Source: Angiostrongylus vasorum (Eukaryota > Nematoda > Chromadorea > Rhabditida > Metastrongylidae). Taken from it: a stretch of DNA of 64,000 nucleotides. The stretch is from positions 1,272,501-1,336,500 of the forward strand of contig JADANN010000018.1 in the NCBI GenBank assembly GCA_018806985.1. Reading direction: 5' to 3'. Positions 30,378 through 41,899 of the stretch are shown here, piece after piece. The notes under the pieces were generated by a model, which was not told the origin of the DNA, did not search any database, and saw nothing but the letters and a program-made list of their open reading frames with translations. Made by a program: the position numbers and the translations under genes. Numbering within the stretch: position 1 is the first letter of the stretch; each line of letters begins with the position of its first letter.

Positions 30378-31384
30378 TGTTACAATGAAACCAACATATC
30401 GTAGTTGCTACTAGACATTGTGGATTAAAAAGAAAGGCAGTTAGGATCCACGCCTTTTTCCAAACTCACATCACACGCCTTTTTATCTCCTACAAACGTG
30501 ATATGTTCCCCACTTTTACGTGTTAAGGCTGGTATTTCTTATACAGAAGCAATTGATTTCGTATACAGAAGCTGGATCTAATGAGGGAGGATAGGATGAC
30601 ATTTTTTCAATGCATTATTGGTTTTCGTGAACGCTCTGCTTGTGCGAAAAATTTTAAGAATTTAAGTTTTCTTTTAAATTCTTCAAAGATTTCATTTGTA
30701 TCGATATGTAAAGTTAAATGGACATTTTATTCAAACTACAGATTTGGTCAAGACGATAGATCAAGGTGCCTTACTGCACAGAGCAAAGCAGTTCTGTTAA
30801 ATTCTAAATCTTCCAAATTCTTTAGTAGTTGAGAGGTTATCGACAGGTGTCGAAAAGCCAGCTTCGGACATTACGCGTTAGAACACGAGGTTATCGTTCA
30901 AATTTGGTTTTCAAGGTTATCCAAAGGGTATGGATTTACTTTCGGCAGGCATATAGATCGTTAACTAAGTCATGAACTATATTATTACTGTTACTAGAAA
31001 AAACACACCAAAAATGAAACGTTTTCGAGATTCCGCAGACAATTTGTGAGCAGGGAAGTGAGCATTTAACCACTTCCATTCTATTGACTACAAGATAAAC
31101 ACCTTAATTAACTCACGTGTGATAAGTACCATATGATGGTTCTATAACTTGAGCCATAAATGAGAAGATGATTTGGATCTGTCTATTTTAGCCACACTCC
31201 AAGCATTATCAGGAAACATCGTCTCAACCGTAGCTTTGTGTTGGAATCTTTAATTTGCACCTACCTTTTACTGTAATACACTTGCTGTCCTCTGCTTAGA
31301 AATCCTAGCCACCATCCATATGTTGATGTAGGTGCTAAAGGTAAGATAGAGTAGAAATCGAATGAGAAGTGAGTGGAAAATATA
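30378..31384. other. Intergenic, nothing recognised
   Basis: AT-rich. An 83-codon frame at 30581-30832 has no recognisable similarity. Confidence 0.5.
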
Positions 31385-31700
31385 TAAGCATAGAACGACA
31401 ATGATGCAGAAATATTTGCAAAACTCCAGATCTCACGTGTCTGCGGTGGGGAACGAACTCTCTATTACCCTTTCCCGGGGGTAACGTGTTCACCTCCACA
31501 CCATGCCGGTTCTTCGTTTCGCCTTTCTCTCAGCCAGTTTTTCTATTTAACAGGGCCATCAGCAATCACCCGTCAACGGGATCGACCTGGGGGGGGTGGT
31601 CACAAATTGGCATTTTACCCAGTTAAGCTGAAGCTGCAATAGAAATCACAATGTTACCCTTTTTATTTAGTGCCTCCTACAATTTTTCACAACAGGGTAT
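31385..31700 (+). mobile_element. M1 retroposon (partly decayed)
   Basis: ATGATGCAGAAATATTTGCA, then GTGTCTGCGGTGGGGAACGA, TACCCTTTCCCGGGGGTAAC, CGCCTTTCTCTCAGCCAG, AATCACCCGTCAACGGGATC and CATTTTACCCAGTTAAGCTG follow the M1 order. A G-run insertion occurs near 31590. The right inverted arm is reduced to TTTCACAACAGGGTATA. Confidence 0.65.
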
Positions 31701-31849
31701 ACTAACTCACAATTTATTATATTTTTATATGTATTTTATTATATTATACCTATTGGAGTTTCCTCTTCTGCATCGCCCTTGAGTGGACGGTCATTTTTCT
31801 TTTCCTACTTTCGTTTCTGATTTCGCTTTTAACATCGTCTCCGAATCAA

Positions 31850-33175
31850 CTAGTAGGAAGGCCGGAGCGAAGGACTCGTTACCGAAAAGATACTTCCTTC
31901 GGATCCACACCGTGGTGAAGACCTGGATACACCTTGCAAGGTTAAGTTAGGACTCCAAGGAAAGACCAAATGCTTAACCAGCAATAAGGCAACCTCAGTA
32001 CCGCGTACACTGGATGCTCATCTCTATGACATCAGGCGGTGAAACGACCGGTGAGAGGCCAGGAAATCTCGGGTTACGCAGGACGCCATTGGAACCGGAT
32101 CTGACGAACACACGCACTACACGCCATGGAGATTATTTCTTACTACGCATGTATAATGCCAGAACACTCTCCTCAGACGCCGATCTTCACACCCTTCTTG
32201 TAGCCACAGATCGCATTAAATTTCATGTGATCGCATTACAGGAAACAAAAAATCAAGAAGACCAACATACGCCAACTAAACAACGGGACCCTAAGGATCC
32301 GTGGAGAAAAGGTCCCGTCATAAAATGTGTCGGCGGCGTAGACTTTGTCGTCCACCCATCCATGGTCCATCTCGTTCTTCAACAGACGGGTCATGAGATC
32401 ATAATCATTATTTGCCACTCATAGACCGATGCAGCTGATGAGTACGAAATGGATGCGTTCTACTATCAGTTGGAGGAAGTCATCGGCAATGATAAATAGT
32501 GCTATAAATTTGTTGTCGGGGACTTCAACCACAAAATAGGAAAGGCCAACGAGAGCGATTGCAGGGACCGGAATCTTTGGATGAGGAGAAAGAGATGGGA
32601 ATGGAAACCATATCGCAGGACTCCTATCCGTTTTTCCAGAAGAAAGAAAGCCGCTACTGGACATGGGAGTCTCCCTAACGGCATGACTCATGCAGAGATC
32701 GACCATATTGTGACAAACAGAAGATGGTGCCTACTTGACAAATTGTAGTCCCGTCACTCTGTACTGGCTAGCGCGAAGATTCGATTCGTAAGTTGAAGAA
32801 GAATTCGTGTCATCGACCACGACGGAAAAGTGAAGCTGTATATGACGAGAATATTTTGTATGAAATCTTATATAAACGTCACTGGCAGATTAAAGAAGAC
32901 TCGACCAAAGACTACGAGCTGCTTGTCGAAGGATTGAGAAGCTGTGCCGAATTCGCCTCAGTTCCTCAAGCAAGAAGATCGGATCGCATCTCCATTACTG
33001 CTAAGGAGTTGCCCGAAAAGGGAAGTAAACTGAAGCTTGACCCTACTCCAACACATTTAACACGGGTAATAATAAATGCCAGCTGCAGAAGAGCTTTGAA
33101 GGAAGATTTACATCGGTACAGGCAGAACGAAGTACTGGAAGATCTATTGCGTATTCGAGGATGATAAAGAGTGGC
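31850..33175 (+). pseudogene. RTE family 2 LINE fragment (5' region and endonuclease)
   Basis: The 5' region GATACTTCCTTCGGATCCAC and GTGGTGAAGACCTGGATACA is shared with 47215-47720. The endonuclease part encodes RMYNARTLSSDADLHTLLVA, FHVIALQETK, VVGDFNHKIGKAN (after a stop) and MTHAEIDHIVTNRRWCL, the order of APE domain motifs. A linker follows (KRHWQIKEDSTKDYELLVEG, KLKLDPTPTHLTRVIINASC), matching the minus-strand copy at 12830. The RT domain is missing. Frames change at least twice. Confidence 0.75.
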
Positions 33176-33885
33176 AACTCAACCACTAAAAAATCTACCG
33201 TATTAAACAAAGAAGTCTTTTCTTTACTAGCAAAGATGCCCGGATTCCAACTATTTTACCTCAGCTGATAAAGTATTTAATGTATTGAAACTATGGAACT
33301 TCCTTACTAAGTTACTCAAACAGTTAGCTGTGAAATCACCTGATCGTTCTGTGAATAACCGGTTAAACATAGAAGAGAAGTGACCTTAATCTTTTTTTTG
33401 AGAAGGGATGGATTCTGCTAATGATTCTCTATCTTCTCTTGCGAACTGACAACCACCTTGCGTTCGTAGACATATATTGTATCTTGGACGTCTATTCGCG
33501 TAAAAGAGTGCAGCCGAGCTGCTGAGAAGCGCACGAGGGCGGTCCGGAATACTCCAAGAAATACTCCCATTGCGAAACATAGTGATCACTTTGTGGTTAT
33601 TAATCGTTGGAGAAACCAAAAAAGTGAGCACCATTTTCCTAGTATCAAAAAATCACCCAGTATGGTTGCGTAGGGTAGTATGAGTGATAGACACTGAAAT
33701 CGAAGGGTACTAAGATCAAGTGTCATTCTAGGCTGTTTACATCTGGAAAGAGTATGGGTAATCCGGTTTTCCAATGCGCCCACACTAACATCTGAGCCTT
33801 CCATTAAGTTTGCAATTTTATAGTAGCTGAGCACTGTAGAGCTGAGATTAAGTTAAGATTAAGGCTAAGATTAAGGCTGGAATTA
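33176..33885. other. Intergenic with a short tandem repeat
   Basis: Two overlapping minus-strand frames (33386-33834) have no recognised similarity. At 33841-33880 the unit AAGATTAAGGCT is repeated imperfectly. Confidence 0.4.
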
Positions 33886-34491
33886 GTGTGGTGTAAATGA
33901 GAAAACACCGCTTATTGAACTCCGTTTGTAATACAATGGATGACGACGATCTCGTCGACATGAACTTAGCTGTGCATTGTTTACTTTGTACAACTAGCAA
34001 ACCTAATCATATGCTTACGAATGAAGATAAAGAGGGGATGTGGTCCAATGCTGATATTGATAATCTTTATAGTTTATGATCCACTATCAAGCCTCCACTA
34101 AGATGAGTTGAAGAAATTCTACATACGGACGTTGAGAAATTCTAGAGAGGTCATACCAACTACGAGATGGTTATTTACGATTGCAATCGCATGATGGGAT
34201 ATAGGAGAACTTCTGGAGAACACTGTATCGAGACCCGGGATGGTCGGGATGGGAAAAAATGGATATGGTGATGAGGCGCTCTGAGGATCAAGCCCACCAG
34301 AGGTGACTCACATTTCCAAACGCCCTCCCTTATAATCGATTTGGGAGTCTCTCAGTGGAGTCACTTAATGAAATATAGCACGTCATAGTAAATCATCAGT
34401 GTTACCTAACCAGCGTGACTTTCTTTTAAATATTCTGGACGATCTTGGACCACCGCTTTTGCGCAGGATTTTTTTCAGAACAAAGAAGAAT
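33886..34491 (+). pseudogene. RTE family 1 related LINE (H), left part
   Basis: Degenerate endonuclease coding sequence. It has a DVEKF box, YEMVIYDCNRMMGYRRTSGE (the GDFNAKIG region, catalytic Asn/Asp lost), SHFQTPSL, and a LMKYSTS**II segment in place of EIDHIIV. It is interrupted at 34491 by the Penelope-like insertion and resumes at 36441. The 12 bp ACAAAGAAGAAT at 34480-34491 are repeated at 36441-36452. Confidence 0.65.
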
Positions 34492-35160
34492 TGATCCCAC
34501 GACCAACTTTCTGTTAACCTCAGCATTGATCAAATAGTTCCCGATATTCTTGTTGAGCAAACACGAAGTGTTACTTTAGTGTTACTTTATTCCTTATTCC
34601 GTTAAAGCTGACGTTTCGGAGGATTTCGTCTTCCTCAGTGGCTGGAAAAGTCAAGTTAATAGCAATCTATCCGGCTAAACACCTCCATAACCAAACAGAG
34701 AAAACGCTAAACCGAGATTTTAATCACGCTGAACACAGAATAGCTTCTTCGTACAATGACCGCTTTCTATGAGTTCTCCACGAGTATGTCGCGTGCAGAC
34801 CAACTGTACAGAATTCACATGGAAGCGTAATGTGCCCATCCCATCAGAATAACAGGCTTATATACTGTCCAATATCACGCGTGAATGAGGCATTCTTCCC
34901 TGCGGTTCATTTTCGGAGTTCTGGAATTAATCCAGAACGCCTCGAGAGTTTTGCTCGCTTGTGTTCTCGATTCCTGTGCGAGGATCGTGACCCGTACTTC
35001 AAACTCCTCCCTGTTATGTCTCTGGGGCCTATTCGTGCCTAGTGAGGTATTAGGTTTACGTTTGCCGACTAGGTGTTCTCTTATGTGGACATAGAGTGGT
35101 CTGCGTTTCGCCAATGTATTCGTCTCCGCACGCCTTACAGGAGATCAGATAAACTGTAGA
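34492..35160 (-). mobile_element. Penelope-like element, left (inverted) arm
   Basis: The minus strand encodes the GIY-YIG C-terminal region: RPLYVHIREHLVGKRKPNTS, HNREEFEVRVTILAQE and EAFWINSRTPKMNRREECLI. A decayed hammerhead-like motif (34605-34645) follows, then the terminal sequence CGTGTTTGCTCAACAAGAAT and CAATGCTGAGGTTAACAGAA. It points away from the right arm at 35161. Together they form one insertion bounded by a 12-bp duplication. Confidence 0.8.
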
Positions 35161-36440
35161 AATCGCCAAATTAACCTGAGTACTCTACTATAGATGTGTA
35201 GATGACTGCTTGGTCATTTGTTCAACACAAGAGGAAATTGACAAATGTTCCGAGTTGTTGAACGAACAATCAGAGTATATTAAATTCACCCGAAAGAAAC
35301 CAAAAGAAAACTGGCTTCCTTTTCTGAACGTGCAAATTAACCTATCAGAAAACGGCTACGTTACGAAATGGTATCGAAAGCCAAGTAGTAAAAAATATCT
35401 TCGTTCATTACCTCTCCTCTCATCCCTCTCACATGAAAAGGGCGCTTGTAAGAAACATGTTTCGAGCAGCAACCAACGTGTGCACGGGAAGAGAGCAGAG
35501 GAGTCCCCGAACTTTGCACGACAAATAGCCATTTTTAATGGCTACGAAACTGTAGCTGGGGATAGGTGTAGGGAAAATCCTAGGCCCCCAAACGACAACT
35601 CTAGCGATAAAAAGGTCCCGTTTATCGTACCATTCATCTCAAATGATGTAAGTGCAGTTATAAAACGCTGCTTAAGAAGGGCGGGTCTAGTGTATTCGGT
35701 AAAGCCACCGAGTGCTCTTAAGTGCCAGCTAGTTCGCAACCGCCTATACGACCGTCTATGTCCAACACAAAATTGCATAATTTGCCCTAATGGTAGAGAA
35801 GGTGATTGCATGAGTTCGGGTACAGTTTATCTGATCTCCTGTAAGGCGTGCGGAGACGAATACATTGGCGAAACGGGTAGACCACTCTGTGTGCGCATAA
35901 AAGAATACCTAGTCGGTAAACGTAAACCAAATACCCCACTAGGCACGCATAGGACCCAGAGACATAACGGGGAGGACTTTGAAGTACGGGTCACGATCCT
36001 CGCACAGGAATCGGGGAACACAAGCGCGCAAAACTCTCGAGGCGTTCTGGATTAATTCCAGAAATCCGAAAAATGAACTGCAGGGAAGAATGTCTCATTA
36101 TTATGCGTGATATTGGGCAGTATATAAGCCTGTTATTCTGATGGGATAGGTACATTACGCTTCCATATGAATTCTGTACAGTTGGTCTCCACGCGACATA
36201 CTCAGTAGAAGACTCATGGAAAGCGGTGAGTGTGCAAAGAAGCTATTCTGTGTTCAGTGTGATTGAAATATTGGTTTATCGTTCTCTCTGTTTAGTTATG
36301 GAGGTGTTTGGCCGGATAGATTGCTATCAACTTGACCTATCCAGGCTCTGAGGAAGGCGAAATCCGCCGAAACGTCAAGCTTTAATGGAATAAAGAATAA
36401 AGTAACACCTCGTGTTTGCTCATCAAGAATATCGAGAACT
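35161..36440 (+). mobile_element. Penelope-like element, right arm (RT end plus GIY-YIG endonuclease)
   Basis: Starts within the RT just before RCVDDCLVICSTQEEIDKCS (motif C, YVDD-type; Tyr replaced by Cys). It continues through WLPFLNVQINLSENGYVTKW, a linker with IAIFNGYETV and VIKRCLRRAGL, a Cys-rich CPTQNCIICPNGREGDC, then the GIY-YIG domain (SGTVYLISCKACGDEYIGET, GRPLCVRIKEYLVGKRKPNT). One open frame of 281 codons (35210-36055) is intact before a frameshift near 36020. The 5' RT portion is missing. A hammerhead-like motif lies at 36344-36380. Confidence 0.85.
36344..36380 (+). ncRNA. Hammerhead-ribozyme-like motif
   Basis: GGCT, core CTGAGGA (36348-36354), extra A, GGCG-AAATC-CGCC hairpin, GAAA (36369-36372), CGTC, then AAGC. 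The stem II helix is perfect. Stem I pairs GCU with AGC only if one A is bulged. Confidence 0.5.
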
Positions 36441-36620
36441 ACAAAGAAGAATCTTCAAAATTCATGAAATTGTCTCCCAAAAGTATTGCATGTTAGGGTT
36501 CCTTAAGTTATTTGGTCGGCTTTCTGGAAGATCGTTAACGTCATCACCGATGAGGAATTCACGGGTGAGAGTGTGTATCCGGTCTTGTTGTTACGTTTTT
36601 CCTTTCCGTAAGGCATTGTG
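36441..36620 (+). pseudogene. RTE family 1 related LINE (H), right part
   Basis: After the Penelope-like insertion the linker region resumes: TCCCAAAAGTATTGCATGTT, GGTCGGCTTTCTGGAAGAT and GATGAGGAATTC. These align to copy B at 25535-25630 (TCCCAAAACCACAGTAAATT, AGTCGGCTGTTGGGAAGATG). Confidence 0.6.
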
Positions 36621-37589
36621 ACCAAGATCTAAACGACGGTCGCTACGTATACCGCACCCAGAAGCTTCATTTTAAAAATTGATTTTCGTCAATTCTTTCT
36701 TTCGAAAAACTTCAGGTCCATTACGCAATTAAATCTAGTTCATCAAATTAAACGAAGAACATAGAAAACATTCACTTTCATGCAGTTCGAACATGTTTGA
36801 TGTTGCAACTCACACCTTGTAATGTTGAAAATTCTGAAGACGCTCTTGCTAAAGCGTCGGAACGCACGGCATAGTAAATTTTAAGTTACAATCAGGAATT
36901 CAAGTGAGAACTGATTTCACACCTCACAACTACTTGCAAAAGCGAAGCATTCCACTTGACATTTATCCTGAGCGCTAAATCGCAGTGTCAGTAGTCGCCA
37001 AATTTCTGTTATTTGCTTGGCACAAAATCTTTTATTGGTTCAGTGCAGTCAGTAATTCTAACAATCATCTTACAAGGCGACGTGTTGAAATAGAGAATCT
37101 ACCTGTTAGAAGCAGCCAATCGCAGTACATCCGACTGAACTCCCACTCGGAGTTAGGTGGATGGTGAGGATGGGACGCTGCCACTTGCAATGACAAGTTT
37201 TTTTTGTTGAGCAGGTGGTACGGCCCAATAACATTCGTTTTCGTCCATTCAGTATTGTCGGTGAATATGTAAATACGAGTGCTTCCATTGTTTCCAGACT
37301 GTGTTGCTGAAATATGGCATTCTTGAAAGGTGCTTGATGCGTTTGTTTGGCCATAGGATTAGTAATCAACTAAATGAGGAATGAATGAAGAGTGAACTGA
37401 ATAAAGGCCGACAGGTATGGATATATATATGGACGGGAAATTCAGAGACGTTCACTTTTACTCGTACGTAATAAAATGGTGATTGAATTCTTTTCTAGTC
37501 TCCAAAAGGAAAATTGAGTGTATTAACAAAGATATGCCACGGTATGGAGAATAGAGTTGTTTTCTTCAAACGTTAGCTCCGTTTTTGAT
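36621..37589. other. Intergenic, nothing recognised
   Basis: AT-rich. Short frames at 36985-37167 (+) and 37106-37369 (-) have no homology that I recognise. Confidence 0.45.
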
Positions 37590-37680
37590 TCTGATCAATG
37601 GCTCTGATGAAGGCGAAGACGTCGAAACGTTAGCCGAATAAAAGTTGTTTATCAACGTCGCATGAGCTCAACAGTTTAAA
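37590..37680 (+). mobile_element. Penelope-like subfamily B 3' end
   Basis: Holds the best subfamily-B hammerhead-like motif, followed by AATAAAAGTTGTTTATCAAC and GTCGCATGAGCTCAACAG. Partly matching ends occur at 23975, 41900, 48195 and 52170. No coding region is attached. Confidence 0.55.
37600..37635 (+). ncRNA. Hammerhead-ribozyme-like motif, canonical core
   Basis: GGCU, CUGAUGA (37604-37610), A, a GGC/GUC stem II, GAAA (37624-37627), CGUU, AGCC. Stem I is a perfect 4-bp helix (GGCU with AGCC). The cleavage triplet would be GUU. ACGU at stem III is self-complementary, as in minimal type I hammerheads thought to act as dimers. Confidence 0.55.
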
Positions 37681-38139
37681 ACACGTTAGGACCGTTGTCT
37701 ATTTGACAAGTAATTCTTTAACTTTGTCTCACCTTTTTTCAACTAATAGTTGTATGGCATCAATTGTGAATTCTGCGTTGGATGGTAGATGCATAGTTGA
37801 ATTGGTGAAGTCACCACGTCGAATGTGCACACAAATGCTAGAAATTAATATGAAAAAATTTCAGAAAATGACACAGGAACTGAGGAATGCGTGTTATCTA
37901 TGATTTCCAAACTGATATCAGTAGAACTCATACTTCGATGTTTCCAGATTCGGTGGGCTTTTTGGGAAGAGTCGATGATTGGCAATATAGACAGCATGGT
38001 CACTACCACTGACAGCACGAAGGATCTCAGACCGCTGCAGATTCCCAAAGTATTTGTAACTCTAAAAGTAACCAAAGTCATTGGAGATTATATATCACGC
38101 AACCAAACTTAAGTGAATAAATTTCAATCCTAAGACGAT
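37681..38139. other. Intergenic, nothing recognised
   Basis: Short frames only (37703-37903, 37845-38112, both strands). No homology seen. Confidence 0.45.
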
Positions 38140-38515
38140 GGCTTCCCCCAACGGCTTAGCCACTCATCGTGGCTGGGAGTTGTTCCTAAGTTTCAGATTG
38201 CGATGTACAGTGGGAGGTTCATCCTCCCAGCATGGCGTCCTATGCTGAGAAGGAGTTCGACGTTTCCATCTGGAAGACCATCCAAGAGTAAACAAATACC
38301 AGGAGTCATCACCGTTGTGGTAACAAACTAGTGGCCTGGTGGCAAATATCTATCTAATCCACTTCGGCGGCGACTCCTTGGGATGGTGACCACCTGAGGA
38401 ATGCTTCGGCTAGACTGACCTCAGGACTCCAGGAAACCATAATGGCTGAACCAGAAAATATCCGGAATAGAAGTTATGCTGGGGCCCACACAACCAATGA
38501 GGACGGGCCGACCAT
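38140..38515 (+). mobile_element. R3 repeat
   Basis: CATCGTGGCTGGGAGTTGTT, TTGCGATGTACAGTGGGAGG, AGAAGGAGTTCGACGTTTCC, AGAGTAAACAAATACCAGG, GACTCCAGGAAACCATAATG, TGGGGCCCACACAACCAATG and the end AAGTAAATAAG. Same orientation as 44336-44715. Confidence 0.65.
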
Positions 38516-40059
38516 GTATCTAAGTAAATAAGACGACTGAACACGTTTCAATAGTGTGGAACAACACGCGTAAATTTCGAAATTTGCGAGTTCTGGATTT
38601 ACCCGATTCATGTGGAGCCTCCTACGTCAACTTGGCATTGGAAAAAATTGTTCTGTTTAGCTGTTTTGTTAGAATTCGTTTTGTTGTTAGCCTGCTGACA
38701 ACCTACTTAATACTTACCGACGAAGTTCTACTGCGAGCAGAAATCTCATAAAGCAATTGTTGCCAGTATGAACATGTGAAAAAGTACTTCTCAAAAGTTT
38801 CATGTCATAACGCATGTAAGCTAAGAAACAGGGGAGTTTCTCGAAATTACGAACTAAACATGGAGCAATTTGTTACTCAAACAACTTACCCGATTACTTA
38901 GAGGTCGGTAATCTCATTATTGTCTTTACTGGAATGTTACTCACCTAATACACAGCACAACACCAATCATCCGTTGCGGATTTCCAAGTAACTCACAGAT
39001 CTAACAAGGAGACAGTACTCATTTATCTGCGGATTTTTTTATGCACAGTAGGCGTAATGAAATATTAACGTATTTAACGTTAACGTAACGTAAGTATAAA
39101 AGAGACATTGAAATGACCGTCTTTGTTCTGTTTGCACTGCTAAAAGATTTATGGTGAGACAAATAACAGTAGCGGTACCACGCGCGAAGGCAAAGCATTC
39201 GAGCAACCCCTCATCGACAGTGTCAAGAAGTCTTTAGTGCTTTAGATCACCACGCATTGCTTTTTGAAGGTAACTCTTGAATACAGCCAATAAAGTGCGA
39301 CTCAATCAATGGGTATCATACCTATCAGGCAATTGAACTTCGGTTAAAGTGTAGTAGAAACTATTTCGAAGAAAAAAAGAACACTAATACCGAATTAAGA
39401 CCATAAAAGCAAGGGAATTTTAATGAACCTAAGCAATTAAAGAATGTAGTTTTTTAGTCCTAGGATAGTTTTCATAATGGAACTTCAAACGCGACAAGAA
39501 GCATTTTGCTAATAACTCATGTAATTCATCAGTTAAAGAAATCGCTAAGTATTGTGCAACATTTAGAATGCGGCTGGTGAAGCACCATTTTTCGAAATAT
39601 AGAGTAAGAGAAGCAGGGAGCGAGACAGAAAGGGGTAGTGAGAGCAAGAGGGAGAGAAGGAGAGGAGAAGAAAGAGAGAGTGCTAAATTGCATAAAAGGA
39701 AAGCGACTTTCCACGGCATTGCAAAATGGGGATCCGTTCACCATTTTCTCGTATACCAGCTGTAAATGGTGTCATGCTAAATAGTATTGTAACAAGAGTG
39801 ATCATATGAGAATGGAACTTTCGAGGTTGGTTCTACATGATCCATCGGACATAAGGAGCCATGAAATTCATCAATATGTTAAGAAAGTATAAAGCATTGT
39901 ATTTTTCAAGTCATATTCGTCCTGAAACCTATTCGACTAAGACAGATGTGATATTGAGCCATTGAAGAAGGGTTATCTCTCTCCACATCACACTCTTCAT
40001 AGTGTTTAGACGACTCAGAGCCAAACTCACTGCACAATGTATAACTTTTGTCTACTATA
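38516..40059. other. Intergenic with purine tract
   Basis: No gene recognised. A purine-rich, near triplet-free GA tract lies at 39598-39683 (AGAGTAAGAGAAGCAGGGAG and GAGAGAAGGAGAGGAGAAGA), open in both directions by composition only. Confidence 0.5.
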
Positions 40060-40355
40060 ATTCGTTTTTCATCGCAGGGTATTATGTGAAATGCAGCCAC
40101 AATGATGCTGAGATATTTGCAAAACTTGGACCCCAGGCCAGATCGATCAGCGATTACCTTTTCCGGGTGCTCACGTATTCAATCCCGCTGACGAATGATT
40201 GCTGATGACACCTTTGGGGTAAAAATTATGACTGAGAGAAAGGCAAAACGAGGGCCTGGTGTCGTGCGTAACATATGAGCCGTCGGAAAGGGTATTCATG
40301 GTTCGATCTGGCCTGCGTTCCGAGTTTCGCAAATATCTCAGCATCAGTGTGATTC
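40060..40355 (+). mobile_element. M1 retroposon (partly decayed)
   Basis: TTTTTCATCGCAGGGTATTA, CACAATGATGCTGAGATATT and, inverted at the right, GAGTTTCGCAAATATCTCAG then CATCAGTGTGATT. The centre has CACCTTTGGGGTAAAAAT and ACTGAGAGAAAGGCAAAACG. Confidence 0.6.
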
Positions 40356-40654
40356 TATTTCAGTACAATCATTATGAGCAATAGGCTCGAATTGGCAATA
40401 TAGCTTAACAAATTTTATAACGTTGTCAAATTTTTTTGTCAAAATGTGAAAGTGGAGTGGTGAAGAATCTATAAAAAGCAAATATAAGGTTTGTTCAAAG
40501 ATTATTACTAGATTGGGCGACTTTATGTTCCGAATTTCATAATGAAGTTGAGTTTCGACTAGTTTTGAACGTAGTATATAAATGAAAATCTTACGTTGAT
40601 ATGTGTTTAAACTGCTGAGCCTACACAAGGTTGATAAATACGTTGATTGCGTTG
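40356..40654. other. Spacer, nothing recognised
   Basis: AT-rich sequence between two M1 copies. Confidence 0.5.
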
Positions 40655-40885
40655 ATTAACTGGGTTCGTTGCCGATTTGGGCTCCCCAGATCAACCACGT
40701 TGACGGGTGATTGTTGATGGCCTGATCGATAGAACTAGCTGAGAGACAAGCGAAACGATGGACACGTATGATGTGGTGGTGAACGCGTTAGCCCCCAGAA
40801 AGGGTAGTAGCGCCTTCTGTTCCCCACCGCGAACACTTGCGGTTCGGAGTTTTACAAATATCCCAGCATCACTGTGGTTACGTTG
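40655..40885 (-). mobile_element. M1 retroposon fragment
   Basis: TTAACTGGGTTCGTTGCCGA, CCACGTTGACGGGTGATTG, GATAGAACTAGCTGAGAGAC, GTGGTGGTGAACGCGTTAGC, TTCTGTTCCCCACC and GGAGTTTTACAAATATCCCA give the M1 order on the opposite strand. Confidence 0.65.
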
Positions 40886-41284
40886 ATAGCTCTAAATATC
40901 TCTTAATGGTGCACTTCGCTCAATCTCATCCAAATTATTCATTAAGTAAAGCGGAAGTTTCAATAAAAACTTGCTTCAACACTCACCTGTAGATAGCGAA
41001 GGTGAACTTCCAGAGAGTGGACTGCCTTTTTAAATCGAAGCCTGTGAACAATGCGTTGATCATATCTGCAGCAGTGTTCCACTGGAGTGCGAACAAAGAC
41101 AGATTGTCGACAATGGTACTAGAAAATTAAGCAGTTTTATTGAGAGCAATACGCAGGAACTTTACACTTTAACATATTCGAGACATGACCTGTATAGAAG
41201 TAATTTGTAGGAGGACATTGTGAGCGAGATAACCTCTGTGGAGTTCAAGATTTTTTTCCGGAAGTTTGCTCCGGCATTAAAGAC
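40886..41284. other. Intergenic, nothing recognised
   Basis: No homology or structure recognised. Confidence 0.5.
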
Positions 41285-41550
41285 ACTTTTTTCGAAATGT
41301 TTTGTTATCAACCACAACGATGCTGAGATAATGTTTTATCTTTTATTTTCTGCCTACTACAATTTTCATGGCAGGGTATTCAGCGAAATACAACCACAAC
41401 GATGCTGAGATATTCGCAAAACTTAGACCCCAAACCAGATCGAACTACCATTACTCTTTCCGGGGGCTCGCGTATTACACCCTGCACCATTGAGACCCAT
41501 GATCTGCGTTTCTCTCAGCTAGTTTTCGTCTGTTCTGTAATCTCTGTAAT
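41285..41550 (+). mobile_element. M1 retroposon, partial, with duplicated arm start
   Basis: ACCACAACGATGCTGAGATA occurs twice (about 41311 and 41392), the second after TTCATGGCAGGGTATTCAGC. Part of the centre (TTACTCTTTCCGGGGGCTCG, GTTTCTCTCAGCTAG) follows and then the element stops. Confidence 0.55.
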
Positions 41551-41899
41551 GTATTCTGTATTCTGTAATTATTCAATAACATCGAACAGGAATGTTGTGA
41601 AAGGTTTCGGCAGAGATAAGCTCCATTCTACATCTGGAAATACGAGAATAACCTTTCCTTCAGCGAGTTCACTGACCGGTAATTTTGCTGTTAATTTACC
41701 ACTTTTTAAAATTCTAATCGCTATAATGGATTATACTTATCGTCTGCTGGTAGCAGGTATAAAAGAATACAGAAATGGAGTCAGCATTAGCTGAAAAACG
41801 CTACCAAATGCTGATAGAAATGTGATTGTGTGATGGATCAACATTTTTCAAAGCGACCGTCATTTGACCCCCACAACAATAATCAGTACCTTGTTAATA
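41551..41899. other. Intergenic, nothing recognised
   Basis: An open frame through 41402-41794 starts inside M1 and has no homology. Confidence 0.45.

Noticed and set aside
35210..36055. 281-codon frame as a complete host gene
   Set aside because: It starts inside an RT motif C and ends in a transposon GIY-YIG domain, so the Met at its start is internal and the unit is a truncated Penelope-like element.
39598..39683. Purine-rich tract as coding sequence
   Set aside because: Its open frame arises from GA composition only (Glu/Arg/Ser runs) with no start context or splice support.
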